Positions 22,035-33,610 of a stretch of DNA of 64,000 nt are shown here, one piece after another; within the stretch, counting starts at the first letter, position 1; each line of letters starts with the position of its first letter. A program made the translations under genes and the position numbers. Under the pieces are notes generated by a model, which worked only from the letters and a program-made list of their open reading frames with translations, had not been told where the DNA came from and searched no databases. The stretch is from Stentor coeruleus (taxonomy: Eukaryota > Ciliophora > Heterotrichea > Heterotrichida > Stentoridae): NCBI GenBank assembly GCA_001970955.1, contig MPUH01000184.1, positions 24,275 to 88,274 of the forward strand, given 5' to 3'.

Positions 22035-22685
22035 ATAGATTTAAGTTTAAATATAATTTTGCTTGAAATGCATTTTGGATAGTAGGAAAATTGGAGAGAT
22101 GAAGAAAGAGAGAGTTTTTATTTGATTTGAAATGTTTTGTATGGGTTTGTGAGAAGGTTGGAGTTTTGATAGTATGATGATGGTAGATGAGGATTGATGA
22201 TGATTTATGGGTTTTAAAGATGAGTTGATTAGTTATTGTTGTAGAGAGTTTATCCAAGTTTAGCTAAAGTTGGTGATTTTTAGAAATTTATTGATATAAA
22301 AATCTTATCATATTTATGCCAAGATATAAATTACTATATTATAAATGTTAAAATTAAACAAACTATTAAAGCATTGTTTTTTATACAACCTTCAACTAAT
22401 TCAACTTTCAGTATTCATTTTTATAGTCATTCTAAAACCTCAATTTTTAATACAAACATAGCCCTAGCATTATTAAATCCAAGTAATTCTCCTCTAACAA
22501 CTCTATTTTTACTCATATTTCACTAAAAAATAAAAACCTTAAAGCCCTATAAAAACACTAAACTAAATATTCCCTTCAAAAATCGCATTTCTGAAATCTG
22601 TTCCTTTAAAAAAATTATAAGTCCCTAATTTCAAGGTATTACAATAGGTATAAAATTCCATTTTTCAATAGAAATATCTAGAAAA
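22035..22685. other. tandem spacer
   Basis: No supported gene. An open frame on the - strand (22009-22257) reads mainly through G-rich spacer and looks spurious. The + strand turns from G-rich to C-rich near 22,300. Confidence 0.6.
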
Positions 22686-23156
22686 ATGCTAACAGCGATG
22701 GAAATCGACACAAAACAAGAACTTCAAGACATTGTCCAAACAACTGACTTTTCCTATGATATGGATTTAGATTTACCTATACAAATACCTATTCTTTCAT
22801 TAGAATACATAAATTTTAAACAGAGCAGTCATGATTTATGCGATTACAATGACTACCCATTATCCCTTAAATTTGTCTCAATTTCAAATATTTTGCATTG
22901 GTATTATTCTTATATTTTATATAATACCATAAGACTATTTCCTTTAAAAACTATTATACCACAACAGCCAAAATTTCTTATGTTAGAAGCCCCAAAAAAT
23001 GCTCAGGTAAATATTGATAAAAAAGTTTCCTATAAAATTGAGAAAGAATCAGCTATTGAAATTAGTTTTTTGCCTTTAAAGAGGAAGATATATTACTGCT
23101 CGATGCCAATTAAACATATGAAGCTAGAATATTATAATGATATAACCATTTTTTAA
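22686..23156 (+). CDS. unknown protein, 156 aa
   Basis: Not recognised. The start may be the ATG at 22686 or a nearby one at 22698 (MEIDTKQELQDIVQ). It has an acidic N-terminus, many Tyr, Ile and Leu residues (ILHWYYSYILYNTIRLFPLK), one moderately hydrophobic stretch near residue 75, and no clear domain. Codon use and the flanking composition switch resemble its neighbours, so I think it is a real gene. It is complete without introns and converges on the golgin gene. Confidence 0.55.
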   Translation: MLTAMEIDTKQELQDIVQTTDFSYDMDLDLPIQIPILSLEYINFKQSSHDLCDYNDYPLSLKFVSISNILHWYYSYILYNTIRLFPLKTIIPQQPKFLMLEAPKNAQVNIDKKVSYKIEKESAIEISFLPLKRKIYYCSMPIKHMKLEYYNDITIF

Positions 23157-23949
23157 TTGTTTAATATAGATTATACTGATATGATTTTTAAGTTAAATTT
23201 GTTATTTTAGGTTTATTAGTGTTTCTAAACTTTTTTTATAGGAATTATGGTATTGATATTTATGGATTTATTTTGATGAATGAATAATATTAAGGCTTTT
23301 TAGAAGTTGGAAATTAGTTTTGCATTTGGGTGTTTTGAGTGATTATATGTAATTATGTTTATGAAATTTTATATTTGTTGTAAGAAAAATTAATAGATTT
23401 ATGGTATAAGGATTGAGATGGGTAATTAAATATTTTCAAAAAATATAGGTGTGACAATTAAAATTTATGAATTTTAAAATGCATTATATCATCAGGTTAT
23501 AACAATTAGAATAAATTAAAAAGCATGAGGTTTAGAAAGATAAAAAATAGTCAAATGGGAAAAATCCAACTTTATATAGCATGTAAATATAAAATAAACA
23601 CGAGTTTAAAATGAATATTTATGTTATGGGTTTTTGACAAACTTAATTAAAAGAGGAAGTTTTATTATAAATATGGAAGAATATTAAAGGATGTATCTAA
23701 CCCTATATTCATCACTTAACTTACAATATCATCATCTCAAAAACTAAATATTTATTCTGTTCAATTATTTAGCTTCTATTCATATCAATAGGTATCACAA
23801 AAACTTAAATCAATCAACCTAACTTATCAAATTTTATAAATTATCTTATTATCATCTTACCACCCAACTTTTAAAGCTTTTTCCATATCCTTAATACCAA
23901 GCTATTCAAAAAACTACTTCAAAAAATATTATTATTAAATCTCACTACA
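23157..23949. other. convergent spacer
   Basis: No gene seen in 793 bp between two 3' ends. G-rich on the + strand to about 23,690, then C-rich. Confidence 0.6.
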
Positions 23950-26883
23950 TCATATTCTCCTATTCTCCAATTCCACCTTTTCTTCACTACTCAGCCAAAG
24001 TAAAGCTGTAATAATCTGTATTTTCCTCTCAATCGCTTCATTCCTATATAAACCTCACATAATTGGTAGCATTTTAATAACTTCAATAACAAGTCCTCTA
24101 AGATTCTGATATATTTTACTTTCAGTATTCCGAGTATTTTCAAATTCTAAATGCCTAATATTTTCTCTAAGTGCTTCAATTTGTTGAACATGTAAAGCAT
24201 TATGAGCTTTTTCTTGTTCTAAAGCTTTATGAACTTTAATATATTCACCTGATGTTGAAGCACTTGGGGATAAAACTTCCGAGCTAGTGGGTGTTCCATT
24301 TTTCGACCCACTTTCTGATTTATTTGCGGATTTGCGGAAAATGTTGAATGAAAACGAGTTCCTTCGTTTTTTTGATGATATTTTTTTTATAGATTCTACA
24401 TAATCCCCTGTAAAATCACTTCCTAATATGCTATCTATACCTTCTAATGTATTTTCATGTTGCCTTAGTTTAGATTTCAACTCTTCGATTTGAGATTTAT
24501 ACCTATTTAGCCCTTACCATAATATTTGATTTTTAGATTCTTGCTCAATTCGGATTATATGGTCGAAAAGCTCTTCTTTTTCTGAAGCAATCAAGTTTTT
24601 CAAACCATCCATTTCGCGTTTCATCGAAGCGACCCTATTTTCTAAAGTTGTGATAAGACTGGCTTTTTTTTTATCAGCCAGTTCATACATTTCTTTATTA
24701 TTCCGTAATTCATTTACTAGTTCTAACACTTTCCCATGTAGTTCATTATTTTCTTTAGTTTTTTTTTCTTTGTCAATTCGAAACCTATCATTTTTAATCT
24801 CTAAATCGTGAATAGCATCTTCTTTTTGTTCTAAAATTGATTTAACTAAACTAAGTTCATTGTTTAGTTCTTTGATTTTTTTAGCGCTTTGTTCAAGTTT
24901 TAAGTCTAAATTTTCATCATCAAATGAATCATCTTCTTGTTCTGAGCATTCATTAACTGTAGTGATTTCATAATCTTTTATATGACTTATAAGGAATTTT
25001 TCTTTGACATTATCAAAAAGTTGGCCGTTGTATTTTTGGAGGAAGTTCCCAAGACGCTCATTAACTTTTTGTACTGAATTCGAGATTCTAGCAATGGTTG
25101 ACAAGTTTTTATTAGAGTGGTCTTTGATGATCCTAGTGAGATTTTCTTTTAAAAATACAGGATCTAGAGGTTCATTTTCAGAAAAACTTGGACAACGAGT
25201 TGCAGAGAATTGGAGGTTGTTTGTTATGCTAGAAAAATCAACATAACCTGTTAAAAGCCTTAGTTTTTGTATAAGTTCAGCTAGGGATTGAAGCTTTTCA
25301 GGTAGAGTCTGCCCAGGGATTGCCATATCTTCTAAGTAAATTTCAGTTATCTTGCTTTCAGTTACTATATTTTTTACTTTAGTTAAAACACTGATATAGT
25401 TTTTATCTTCTAATTCTTCAGTTAAAGCTTGAAGTAATGGGAAACTCAAAAGACTGTCTTTAAGTTTCTTGTAAATATCTTCTGAATCTTGGGTTTTATA
25501 TTCAGTTTTAAGTAGTTCGAGGATTTCTTGGTCTTTGTGTTTTATAATGAAATTATCAGTTTCTGATGATGAGTGTTTGGCTATAAGTTCAGTTAATTTA
25601 GAATTTTTGTCTTCAAGTTCTTTGCCCAGATGAATCACTTGAGCTTTTAAAGAGGTTATTTCTTCATCTTTAGCTTTTTTTACCCCATTAGTATAGTGTT
25701 GGATATAATTGTTTGCTTCTAAAAGTCGTTTATTGTCATCCTCAAGATTTTTTATGGTTTTTTTATATACTGCTGTAGATGGTGAGTCTTCAGTTTTCAG
25801 GCTGGAAAGCTTGGCTGATTGCTCGTTTATGACTTTGGCTTGTTGAATTTTTAAGGTTTCAAGCTCAGAAACTCGAGTTTCTGTATGTGTCAAAGCACTG
25901 CTTATTTCTTTTTTTTCGATTTCTAGTCTTTGAATTGATTCGTTAGACTCTTTGATTATTCCCTCCAACTCACTGCATTTTATAACTTGTAATTGGATTT
26001 GTTTTTCAAGGTTTGCAATTGTCCTAATGTAGTTGTCGAATTTTTTAGACTGGCTACTGAGCTTGGCTTGAAGGCTTTCTATTTGTATTGAATAATCTTC
26101 GTTGATACCTTTATTACTATGGTAATCCCTCTCTGTAATACTTCCAGTTGGTTTAATTCCAGGGCTTTCTCCTCCTCTCTTATAAAAATTCAATTCTTCA
26201 TGCAAACTCTTAACCTCTTGCTGTAGCCCTAAAATGTGTTTTTCCTTCTCCCCAATCCTCTTATCAAAGCTTTCCCTCAAAGTCTGCATGTTGCATTTAA
26301 AACTATCCAAATCCAAACTTTTCTGTTCCAAAGTCTTACTCAAAGCTGTTATTTCCGTTTGTTTATCCTTAATCTCTTGAGTATAAGCAAAAATTATCTC
26401 TTCACTATCATGACGGGTAATAGAACTATCATTTTCCCTTTCAGAAACAGAAATAGCAGGACTATCACATTTAAAAGTACTTTGATGACTTAAAGTATTA
26501 AAAGAATAACTCGCATCAGTTTCTTCACTATCCCTTTTCGTGTTTACAAAGGTATTCATTCGGGAAATTTGTTCGTAAAATCGCGATTGGATTGAAGAAA
26601 TGTAGTTTTCAGCTTGGCGTTTTATATCTGAACAAGCTGAAACAGCTTGTTTAAGTTTTTTTTTTAAGTGGATGTTTTTTTCATTTAAACGAGCTACTTG
26701 TGAAGAGAGTTTATGATTGGTTTCTTCATAGGCGGAAATAGAGTTTAGAAGATTTTTGCATTCTTTTTGGAGGAGGAGCAGTTGATCACTTAGAATACCA
26801 TTTTGCTCACGTGAAGTTTTTAGTTTGTTTCTCAAGACTTGAACTTCGGCTGCTAGGCCTTCTTTACTTTTTAGCATATCCAT
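23950..26883 (-). CDS. golgin-like coiled-coil protein (two 15-nt introns)
   Basis: Exons 24518-26883, 24059-24502 and 23950-24043, joined by removing 24503-24517 (GTAAGGGCTAAATAG, sense strand) and 24044-24058 (GTGAGGTTTATATAG). The product is 967 aa. Most of it is coiled coil with short breaks, as in golgins and tethers. The last exon completes a C-terminal helical module, QNLRGLVIEVIKML then PIMNEAIERKIQIITALLWL and SSEEKVEL. This resembles the end of GRIP/GRAB domains, which bind Arl1/Arf1 at the Golgi (YLKNVxLxFL...LLPVIxxLLxFSxEE), but the fit is loose. A Golgi tether is therefore a reasonable guess, not proven. The second intron begins GTG rather than GTA. Confidence 0.78.
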
Positions 26884-27380
26884 GTGGAATTATTTCTATA
26901 ATAAATTACTGAAATTTGCCGATTTAGAAAGTTAATTTTTAGTTAGGATAAATGAATGAGGATTTTAGAGGGTGTTGATTAGATCTGAAAGATGTTGTAT
27001 GAATGAAAATTGAATTGAAGAGATGCTTGAGTTTTAGGTGAAGAAAATTAATAATAAAAAATTAGGTTGGGGTTAAGATTATGGTTTTATGTTGTAAGGT
27101 TAGGCTAAAAAAGATATATTTATTATGTTTGTATGCAAATCTTAATAAGAAATCGCTTGAAATCGTTGTTTTGGATTAGTAACTTATTTCTTGTTATATT
27201 AATCGATTATATAAACTCATTTTAATAAAACTATTTACTACAACAATTATTTTTACACACAAAATAATCATAAAATCCTTCAAATTATACTGAAATCTTA
27301 ATAAGTTTTTATTTATATACAAAAAATATTAACCTAAAAGCCCTCTTTTCTGATCCAAATGAAATATCTTATAAATATCT
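26884..27380. other. divergent spacer
   Basis: No gene seen. G-rich on the + strand to about 27,170, C-rich after. Must carry promoters for the golgin (-) and CCCH (+) genes. Confidence 0.6.
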
Positions 27381-27824
27381 ATGCATAACGTTTACAGTAA
27401 GAGCTTCCATCTTCCTATAAAACCATATAATCAGCATTACTCATCATATATCAACCCAATTCCCAAACGCTATTTACGAGAAGAAGATTTTCGGATGAAA
27501 TACAAAACCGAGATTTGTAGGAATTGGGAATTAGGTTCATGTGAATTTAGTGAAAACTGTGCATTTGCTCATGGCTATGAAGAGCTAAGATATAAAAACA
27601 TCATATCAAGTAATTTTAAATCGAAAAAATGCAAACAATTTCATGAACTTGGTTATTGCATATATGGCAATAGATGTCAGTTTAAGCATAAAGATATACT
27701 TTTAGACAATTTAGAAAATTCTGAGTCTACAGGGTGCTCAAGTAGAAAGTCATCAGATGAGCCTAAAAGAAGAAGACTTCGAGTTTTTATGGATTTGGAA
27801 AAAAAGGGGGAGTGCTTCATATAA
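27381..27824 (+). CDS. tandem CCCH zinc-finger protein (TTP/ZFP36-like)
   Basis: 147 aa with two C-x8-C-x5-C-x3-H fingers. The first follows the family lead-in: YKTEICRNWELGSCEFSENC then AFAH. The second is KKCKQFHELGYCIYGNRCQF then KH. This tandem arrangement binds AU-rich RNA in the TTP/ZFP36 family and promotes decay or translational control of mRNAs. Here the inter-finger linker is about as long as in TTP (GYEELRYKNIISSNFKS; TTP has HGxxELR). The C-terminal 45 residues are Ser- and Arg-rich (SSRKSSDEPKRRRLR), possibly phosphorylated. No intron. Confidence 0.9.
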   Translation: MHNVYSKSFHLPIKPYNQHYSSYINPIPKRYLREEDFRMKYKTEICRNWELGSCEFSENCAFAHGYEELRYKNIISSNFKSKKCKQFHELGYCIYGNRCQFKHKDILLDNLENSESTGCSSRKSSDEPKRRRLRVFMDLEKKGECFI

Positions 27825-27972
27825 ATTAGTATGATATAATTAATAAATTAATCTTTTTGGCAGAAGGTTTATTTAAATTCAAAATATTTAGATGCTAGTA
27901 ATTTTTTCCATAATCAAAGAGAGAGTTAGACTTAAGTGTGTTTGAATTAGTATATAAAAATTATTTAATAAT

Positions 27973-28672
27973 ATGAACAGCTTTGAAGAGTTAACGCGAT
28001 GTACAAAAGATGAAAATCCAGATCAATACCTTATTTCATGGTGGTGGACTTTAGAATTAATATATTCAATCTCTAAAATTGTGGATAGATACTTAAATAC
28101 TTTACCTTTTAAGATCATAACAAGAATTTTTGAGGAAAATAATTTCTTAGATGATGAGATTAAACAACAATATACTAGAGCACAATTAGTGGCTTCTGGT
28201 TTTCTTTTTTTCTTTCTTATATTCGCCTTAGAAATGATCTCAATACTTTTTATGGAANCTAGAGCACAATTAGTGGCTTCTGGTTTTCTTTTTTTCTTTC
28301 TTATATTCGCCTTAGAAATGATCTCAATACTTTTTATGGAAATTGGTAAAACATATATATTGAATTTGAAAAAAGCTCAAGGATTTTCATTTAGACTTTT
28401 ATTTTATTATGAATGATAAAGGCTTAATTTGCTTGGTTCCTCTCATAATGGTATTTTTATTTAATTTGTGGGTTTTACAAGATGAAGAAGATTCAGTGTA
28501 TTTAAGTTTTTTATGTATATTTATTCAATATTTGTATATATGTACAAAACTACTTGATTCATCTCCTGAAAAACTTGATGGTGAATTTCATATAGAAAAT
28601 GCGTTTAGTATTGCTGCCTCTGTATTAATTTATAGTGAAGTATTTCTTATAGCTCAAAAAATATATGGTTAA
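27973..28672 (+). pseudogene. multi-pass membrane protein, frame broken; contains assembly gap 2
   Basis: Unknown membrane protein. A first frame (27973-28416) starts MNSFEELTRCTKDENPDQY and holds hydrophobic segments such as LVASGFLFFFLIFALEMISI. A single N at 28258 lies between two identical 83-base blocks (28175-28257, 28259-28341); without one copy and the N, the frame stays open because 84 is a multiple of three. At about 28,405 the frame must shift by one base to continue into a second frame (28409-28672) with more hydrophobic segments. There is no GT...AG that could bridge the two. Either the assembly lost or gained a base, or the gene is dead. About 200 aa and four to five membrane segments would result. 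Confidence 0.55.
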
Positions 28673-29316
28673 AAGAGAAGAATCTTTAAGCTAAGAGTAG
28701 GAAAAAATACTATATTTATTAGACACTAAAAACTTTGTTCTTCTCGCAAGGGTCTCTAGCATAACTACACTTTCTAAACCCTATAAAATAATTTAAAAAT
28801 AATTATTACTCATTTAAAAGCAATAATTTTATCCTTTTAGCATTTGTAGTAAATTAAATGAAATAAGCATTACAATCAATATCATTAGAACTCTATAAAA
28901 TTTAATTATATATTTCGGTTTGCATGCATATAAAATCCAGTATTAAATTTATAAATTACTCTTATATACCAAAAGTTGTTTTAAAATTTCAAAAGATCAA
29001 CTTGCAACAAAAAACAGTCTTTCTGATTAAAAAATATTTGCAGTCCTTCAAAAACTCAAGCATTATCACAAAAATAGCTCAATCTCAATCTAATTACAAT
29101 AAAATATTAAATAAAAATCATCCTTATCTCTCAATTAAAATATTCTCCTAATCTACTAAATTTCTATTTTAGCAATAACCCTATCATAAAAATCCTAAAA
29201 TCACATCATAATTTAACCAAAGCAACTCAAACCCATTAAAATTGAATTCCAAGCCATAAAATTCTAACATCTAATTAAACTCATAGAATCTCTAACGCAT
29301 ATACCAATAATAAATC
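28673..29316. other. tandem spacer
   Basis: No supported gene. A 75-codon open frame (28924-29151) is A/C-rich spacer sequence and probably not coding. The right part is C-rich and G-poor, like other spacers. Confidence 0.55.
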
Positions 29317-30093
29317 ATGGATGCTTCTAATTCATTCCATTCTGGGCTGCAAAGAATTCAGCATCGTTCACGAGCTCAGAAAATCGAGCAGTACAACACA
29401 AGAAATTGGATGCGTACTCATGGGAAAATAATCGAGTTAGGCCGTAAACAAAGATATGACCTAAAATCTTTATTCCAACAGCTAGACTCTGATAATACTG
29501 GAGTTGTAAGTATTGAAGAACTTTATGAGTCTTTATTAAGCTTAGGTTTAGTGCAAAATAAGAAAGAAGTTGAGCAGTTAGTAATGTATGCTAGTTCAAA
29601 GCAAGCTGGAGTTCTGAAATTTGAAGAGTTCATTAAACTTTTCGACTCTTCTCATCATAACATAACAAAGCAGAATGAACGACTTGAAAAACTCATTGGC
29701 TCAGTCGCAGGGAAAATGCGTAGTCTCACTAAAAATGAAATCCCCCTATGCATATCAGTAGGAAACCAACGCCGAGCCCTTATGATGCAAGCTTATATGA
29801 GTGAATCTCCTATAGAAAGAGACAAAGGGCTTAAAGTTATTACAAAATTCGCCACAGAAGTACACTCACCTCATGCGCCAAGTAAAAATGAGAGGATAAA
29901 CAACCGTCACAAAAGCGAGTATAATGATATAAGAACAGAAAGATCATCAAAATGTAGCTCTGTACCTAAAGTTCTAAAAAAAATTGATGACTTTTATACG
30001 AGTTACTTGCCCCCAGCGAATTTGAAAGCTGGTAATTTCACAAGAAGTTCCAGGATGAAGTTTTTGAAGTATCTTAATGAGGTTGATATGTAA
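29317..30093 (+). CDS. EF-hand protein, 258 aa
   Basis: Residues about 45-115 make an EF-hand pair. The first loop [12 protein letters not shown] has Asp/Asp/Asn and the final Glu needed to bind calcium. The second ([12 protein letters not shown]) lacks most acidic ligands and is probably structural. The N-terminus is basic ([20 protein letters not shown]), and the remaining 140 residues are polar without a recognised domain. It may be a calcium-responsive cytoskeletal or ciliary protein; function is inferred only from the EF-hand. The eS30 start lies 43 bp after its stop. Confidence 0.8.
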   Translation: MDASNSFHSGLQRIQHRSRAQKIEQYNTRNWMRTHGKIIELGRKQRYDLKSLFQQLDSDNTGVVSIEELYESLLSLGLVQNKKEVEQLVMYASSKQAGVLKFEEFIKLFDSSHHNITKQNERLEKLIGSVAGKMRSLTKNEIPLCISVGNQRRALMMQAYMSESPIERDKGLKVITKFATEVHSPHAPSKNERINNRHKSEYNDIRTERSSKCSSVPKVLKKIDDFYTSYLPPANLKAGNFTRSSRMKFLKYLNEVDM

Positions 30094-30136
30094 ATTATGT
30101 AAAATTAAAGTTGTATTGACTTTTTGGTTTATAAAA

Positions 30137-30331
30137 ATGGGAAAAGTTCATGGTGGTCTAGCAAGAGCTGGAAAGGTCAGGAACCAGACACCCAAAGTGC
30201 CAAAAGCTGATAGAAAAAAGAAAAGATTGCAAGGAAGAGCTAAGAAAAGGCTACTTTATAACACTCGATTCTTGAATATTGTTAAAGGACCTGGTGGAAA
30301 GAAGAAGGGACCAAATTCGCAGGCTAAGTAA
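30137..30331 (+). CDS. RPS30: 40S ribosomal protein eS30
   Basis: 64 aa, very basic. [20 protein letters not shown] is the conserved start of mature eS30 ([18 protein letters not shown] in relatives), and the protein ends near [11 protein letters not shown], again family-typical. I chose the ATG at 30137; the frame is open upstream from 30077, but that part is an AT-rich tail of the previous gene. There is no N-terminal ubiquitin-like part as in animal FAU. It is a structural component of the small subunit near the decoding centre. The flanking spacer before it is only 43 bp. Confidence 0.97.
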   Translation: MGKVHGGLARAGKVRNQTPKVPKADRKKKRLQGRAKKRLLYNTRFLNIVKGPGGKKKGPNSQAK

Positions 30332-31054
30332 TTTAGATAAAATTAGTTATTGAGATATGATTTATGGGGTTTCAGACTATAAGTAGAGTATTTATGATAT
30401 GTGCTGAGAATAGTTTTTTGTGATGAAGGTACTGAAATCTGATTTAAAAAGTTTATAAAGAAAGGATGGGTTGAGGTTGTTATTGGTAGGAATATTCGGT
30501 AAAGATTTTGGAGGTTTTTTATGATAAATAAGAGTAGGGAATAAGGGGTTATTGAAATTATAAGTTTAGTAATTTAAGAGCTTGATGAATTGGATAATTT
30601 TTGAAATAAAGATTTGAAAGATAATTATAGTAGTTGTAATGTGAGATGTAAAGGATAAAAGTTAGTAAGTTTGTATTTGATAGGGAAAAATATATGAGTT
30701 GATTTTTTTGATGTTAATACTTTATAGGTATAGTTTTTATGTTTTATGAATACTTAATACGATACACATGCTATGATTTTAGATGTAATCTTTAAATTAT
30801 TTTTAGTATGATATTCGTATTAGAATAGTTTTAATTTATGTCAAAATTGTCGATTAATATCTGATATCGCGAATAAATTGATGTCAAACCTAATTAAATC
30901 ATATTATCACATATCACCTAAATCCTATTCTATAATAAAACCTAAAAATACATAGGATTTATGTTTTATATTAATATAACCAATCTTGAAATCCAAAATA
31001 ATATAAAAAATAACTATCGAAATATTTCTTTTAAAGCATTATAATATTATTTTA
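30332..31054. other. convergent spacer
   Basis: No gene seen in 723 bp. G-rich on the + strand up to about 30,860, then C-rich and G-poor. Confidence 0.6.
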
Positions 31055-32008
31055 TTATAAAGATGCATTTAGTTGAATTCCCCTTGGCATCATCAGTGTT
31101 GCCACAGTCATAGGCCTTGATGAGACTTTGCTCTGTGTTTTTGACTCCAAAAAGTTCAAAATGCTTTTTTTCTCTTTTTTAATAGTATCTTCTTGTTCAC
31201 TAAGCTTATTAATTTTCTCAAGTATCGTCCTTTGCGAGAACTTCGACCCTTTACTAATCATAGATTTCGATCTTTTCCTCAAAAATCCACCATCTTCCTC
31301 ACCAACTTCTTTAACCTCAATATCCTCATCTCCCCTCCGATTCCTACCTTTTCCAAACAGCCTTTCATGTCTTTTTTTAACCTGTTTCCTATATTCTTGA
31401 TATTTCTCATTATCCTCATCTTCATCTTCGCTATAAACAATAAAATTATCCCCAAACCTTCTTGTTCTTTCTATAGCTTTCTGTAATTTATTCGTTATCT
31501 GCGTCATTTCCCAGCTTTCTCTTAACTGATTTCTCATGTTTTGCCTTCCTTCAGATTTCCTCCTCATTTCAGATTCCAAAGACTTTCTGGCCATTTCTAA
31601 ATGCATTCTGTCTAAAATAGCTTCTTTTTCCATGAGTTCTCGTTTGGCTCTCATTTTTTCTTCCATCTGAGCATCTAGTTGATCTTTGATACTAGATTTT
31701 TTCGGCCTAAAAACTTCGTCAGTTAATTCTTTTTCTTTAACAACCTCATTTTCTTCGATAAGTTTACTACGCTTTTTTTCTTCGATTTGTCTTTGCAGGA
31801 CAGTAAAGTGATGTTTCCGAATCGTGTTCCTCAATATTTCATGCTCCCTTTCAGATTTTTCTAACAATATTTGTCTTTTTTCTTCCAGAGCATTGTATTG
31901 TTTTTCATTTTCTAAAGATCGCTCTAAAGTGGACACAACACGGTTGTAGGCGTCATTATGGGCTATTTTATAGTCAGTGTGTTTTAAAGCTTCAAGTTTT
32001 TTCCACAT
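31055..32008 (-). CDS. unknown coiled-coil protein, 317 aa
   Basis: Not assigned to a family. It is strongly charged and helical through about residues 1-180 (LEALKHTDYKIAHNDAYNRV, then repeated Glu/Lys heptads such as QLDAQMEEKMRAKRELMEKE). An acidic patch, VYSEDEDEDNEKYQEYRKQV, follows and then a basic Arg/Lys-rich region. The C-terminus is polar. Proteins of this look are frequent among ciliary and basal-body components, but nothing here is diagnostic. It is complete, without introns, and starts close to an old transposon fossil region. Confidence 0.7.
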   Translation of the reverse strand: MWKKLEALKHTDYKIAHNDAYNRVVSTLERSLENEKQYNALEEKRQILLEKSEREHEILRNTIRKHHFTVLQRQIEEKKRSKLIEENEVVKEKELTDEVFRPKKSSIKDQLDAQMEEKMRAKRELMEKEAILDRMHLEMARKSLESEMRRKSEGRQNMRNQLRESWEMTQITNKLQKAIERTRRFGDNFIVYSEDEDEDNEKYQEYRKQVKKRHERLFGKGRNRRGDEDIEVKEVGEEDGGFLRKRSKSMISKGSKFSQRTILEKINKLSEQEDTIKKEKKSILNFLESKTQSKVSSRPMTVATLMMPRGIQLNASL

Positions 32009-32149
32009 TATTAGTATTTTTTATTAGTAATCCTAATAAATAACATAGTTTTATGATATTAAAAGCATTTGAACTTGTATAGGATTTAGAGGAAATAATG
32101 TTTTCAATTAATATAATTAATTTGTATGGTTAAATATATATTTTTATGC

Positions 32150-33610
32150 ACCCTCTAGAAGATAGTGATAAAAGGGAGAGAATTCATAACAAAAAACACT
32201 TTTAGGGACTCAATTCGCAATGGTTATTTTAAGTGAATGTAAAAAGTGGCTTTAGTTATTATTAAACTCATAGGTAAGTGAGGATTCTGCAAGGTAATTC
32301 TTGTAAAAAAAAAAATTGAAGCGATGCATGCTATGAAAGTTATGAAAATAAAGACCAAAAACTGTAAGGATTCATACTATGAATGAAAGAAATATTATAA
32401 TTAAAATATATGCCCTTTTATTATTTAGTTAAAGTACTCTTTCCAAACTATCGCAAGTTGTATTTGATTATAAAGTTTTCTAAGGGAGATGAGTTATTTT
32501 ATCAGATTTATAATAATCAAGAAGTTTTGGAGTTTTGGTCTTGGAAATTATCGGACATTAAGATTTAAATCAAAGTTATTACAACCACTAGAGAAAAAAT
32601 GAGACTAGGATAGGCACCACTGAGAATGGTAGTAGCAATCATTGGGAACTCTTTGTAGAGTTTTAGAAAGAATAAGTAGTTATGTAAGCCAGCTTTAAAA
32701 TCTTGATATAAAAATATTCTACCAACCTAAATATTTAAATAAGGAGCCTAGCCTTAATTAAAGAAAACACTATTAGAATTTATTAACTCTTTACTCTTAC
32801 TCTAGATATCCCTAGAATAAGTATCCCTCTAATATAAACCACTTAATATATATATTTAATTAATAAATAGCTAAATTGAAATAAACTCAAGCACTGAGTA
32901 TAAAGGTCAAGACAATCTGCACAAGAGAATCTTAAAAGGATAAGATATATAAATATTGATAAAATTCGCATAGTTGATAAGTTTCGTGAGCAATCTCTTA
33001 GTCTAAGACAATTTTCTATACAAAAAAATTGATTACTCACTTATTCAAGATGAAAATTAAATTATGATGAATTAAAAAAGTAAGTGTCAGACTCTAGGAA
33101 ACACAAAAAAGCGTAATATCTCTAGTCAATACACTAAATTTTTAAATCCCTTGGATTCAATTGTGATTAATTGCTTCAAGAAAAGCAGAAATGTATTGGA
33201 TTGAATCATTTATGGATCAGACTGTTCATAAACTAAAAAAGAAAATCCTAAACCAATGAATAGGTAAACCATTATAAATATAGTTTCTGAAATAGTGCTC
33301 TACAGCACAAAATTTGAAAAAATCATTAAAGAAAAACTACTAACAAAAGCAAAAAACATTGACAACTTAATCAAAAACGTTATAGAAAGCATTTATACAA
33401 CAAGAAAGCGAACTACAAAAAAGTAACTTGGTCCCTAATAGGGGGACGATTTATTAATCTAATCTAATAAATATAGTTTCTAAAATGTGGAGTGATACTT
33501 CAGAGGATGCTATCACGAAATCATTCTGTTTAGCAGGACTGAATGGGAAAAATCATGCAGATTTTATGTCTCATCATAAATAATAAAACTCAAATAATTT
33601 AGGTAATTTT
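32150..33610 (+). mobile_element. degraded pogo/Tigger-like (DDE_1) transposase fossil
   Basis: No open frame survives, but translated pieces in order along the + strand recall pogo-type DDE_1 transposases. Near 32,575 is ITTTREKMRLG, like the family's KTTGREKxRLTVVLA. Near 33,150 is FLNPLDSIVINCFKK, like TSxLQPLDVSVNKPFK. Near 33,490 is MWSDTSEDAITKSFCLAGL, like W..IS...I.KSFKKCGI. Pieces lie in different frames and are interrupted by stops. Terminal repeats were not found. It is long dead; edges are approximate. Confidence 0.62.

Noticed and set aside
22009-22257. 82-codon frame on the - strand
   Set aside because: Lies in the G-rich 3' arm after CEP135; His/Thr/Asn-rich low-complexity product.
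27973-28416. Duplicated membrane segment as a real internal repeat
   Set aside because: The two 83-base copies are identical and flank a single N, so an assembly join is more likely.
28924-29151. 75-codon open frame
   Set aside because: A/C-rich spacer composition, no domain, no neighbour support.
31128-31486. Open frames on the + strand over the coiled-coil gene
   Set aside because: Shadows of the - strand gene with low-complexity Ser/Phe content.
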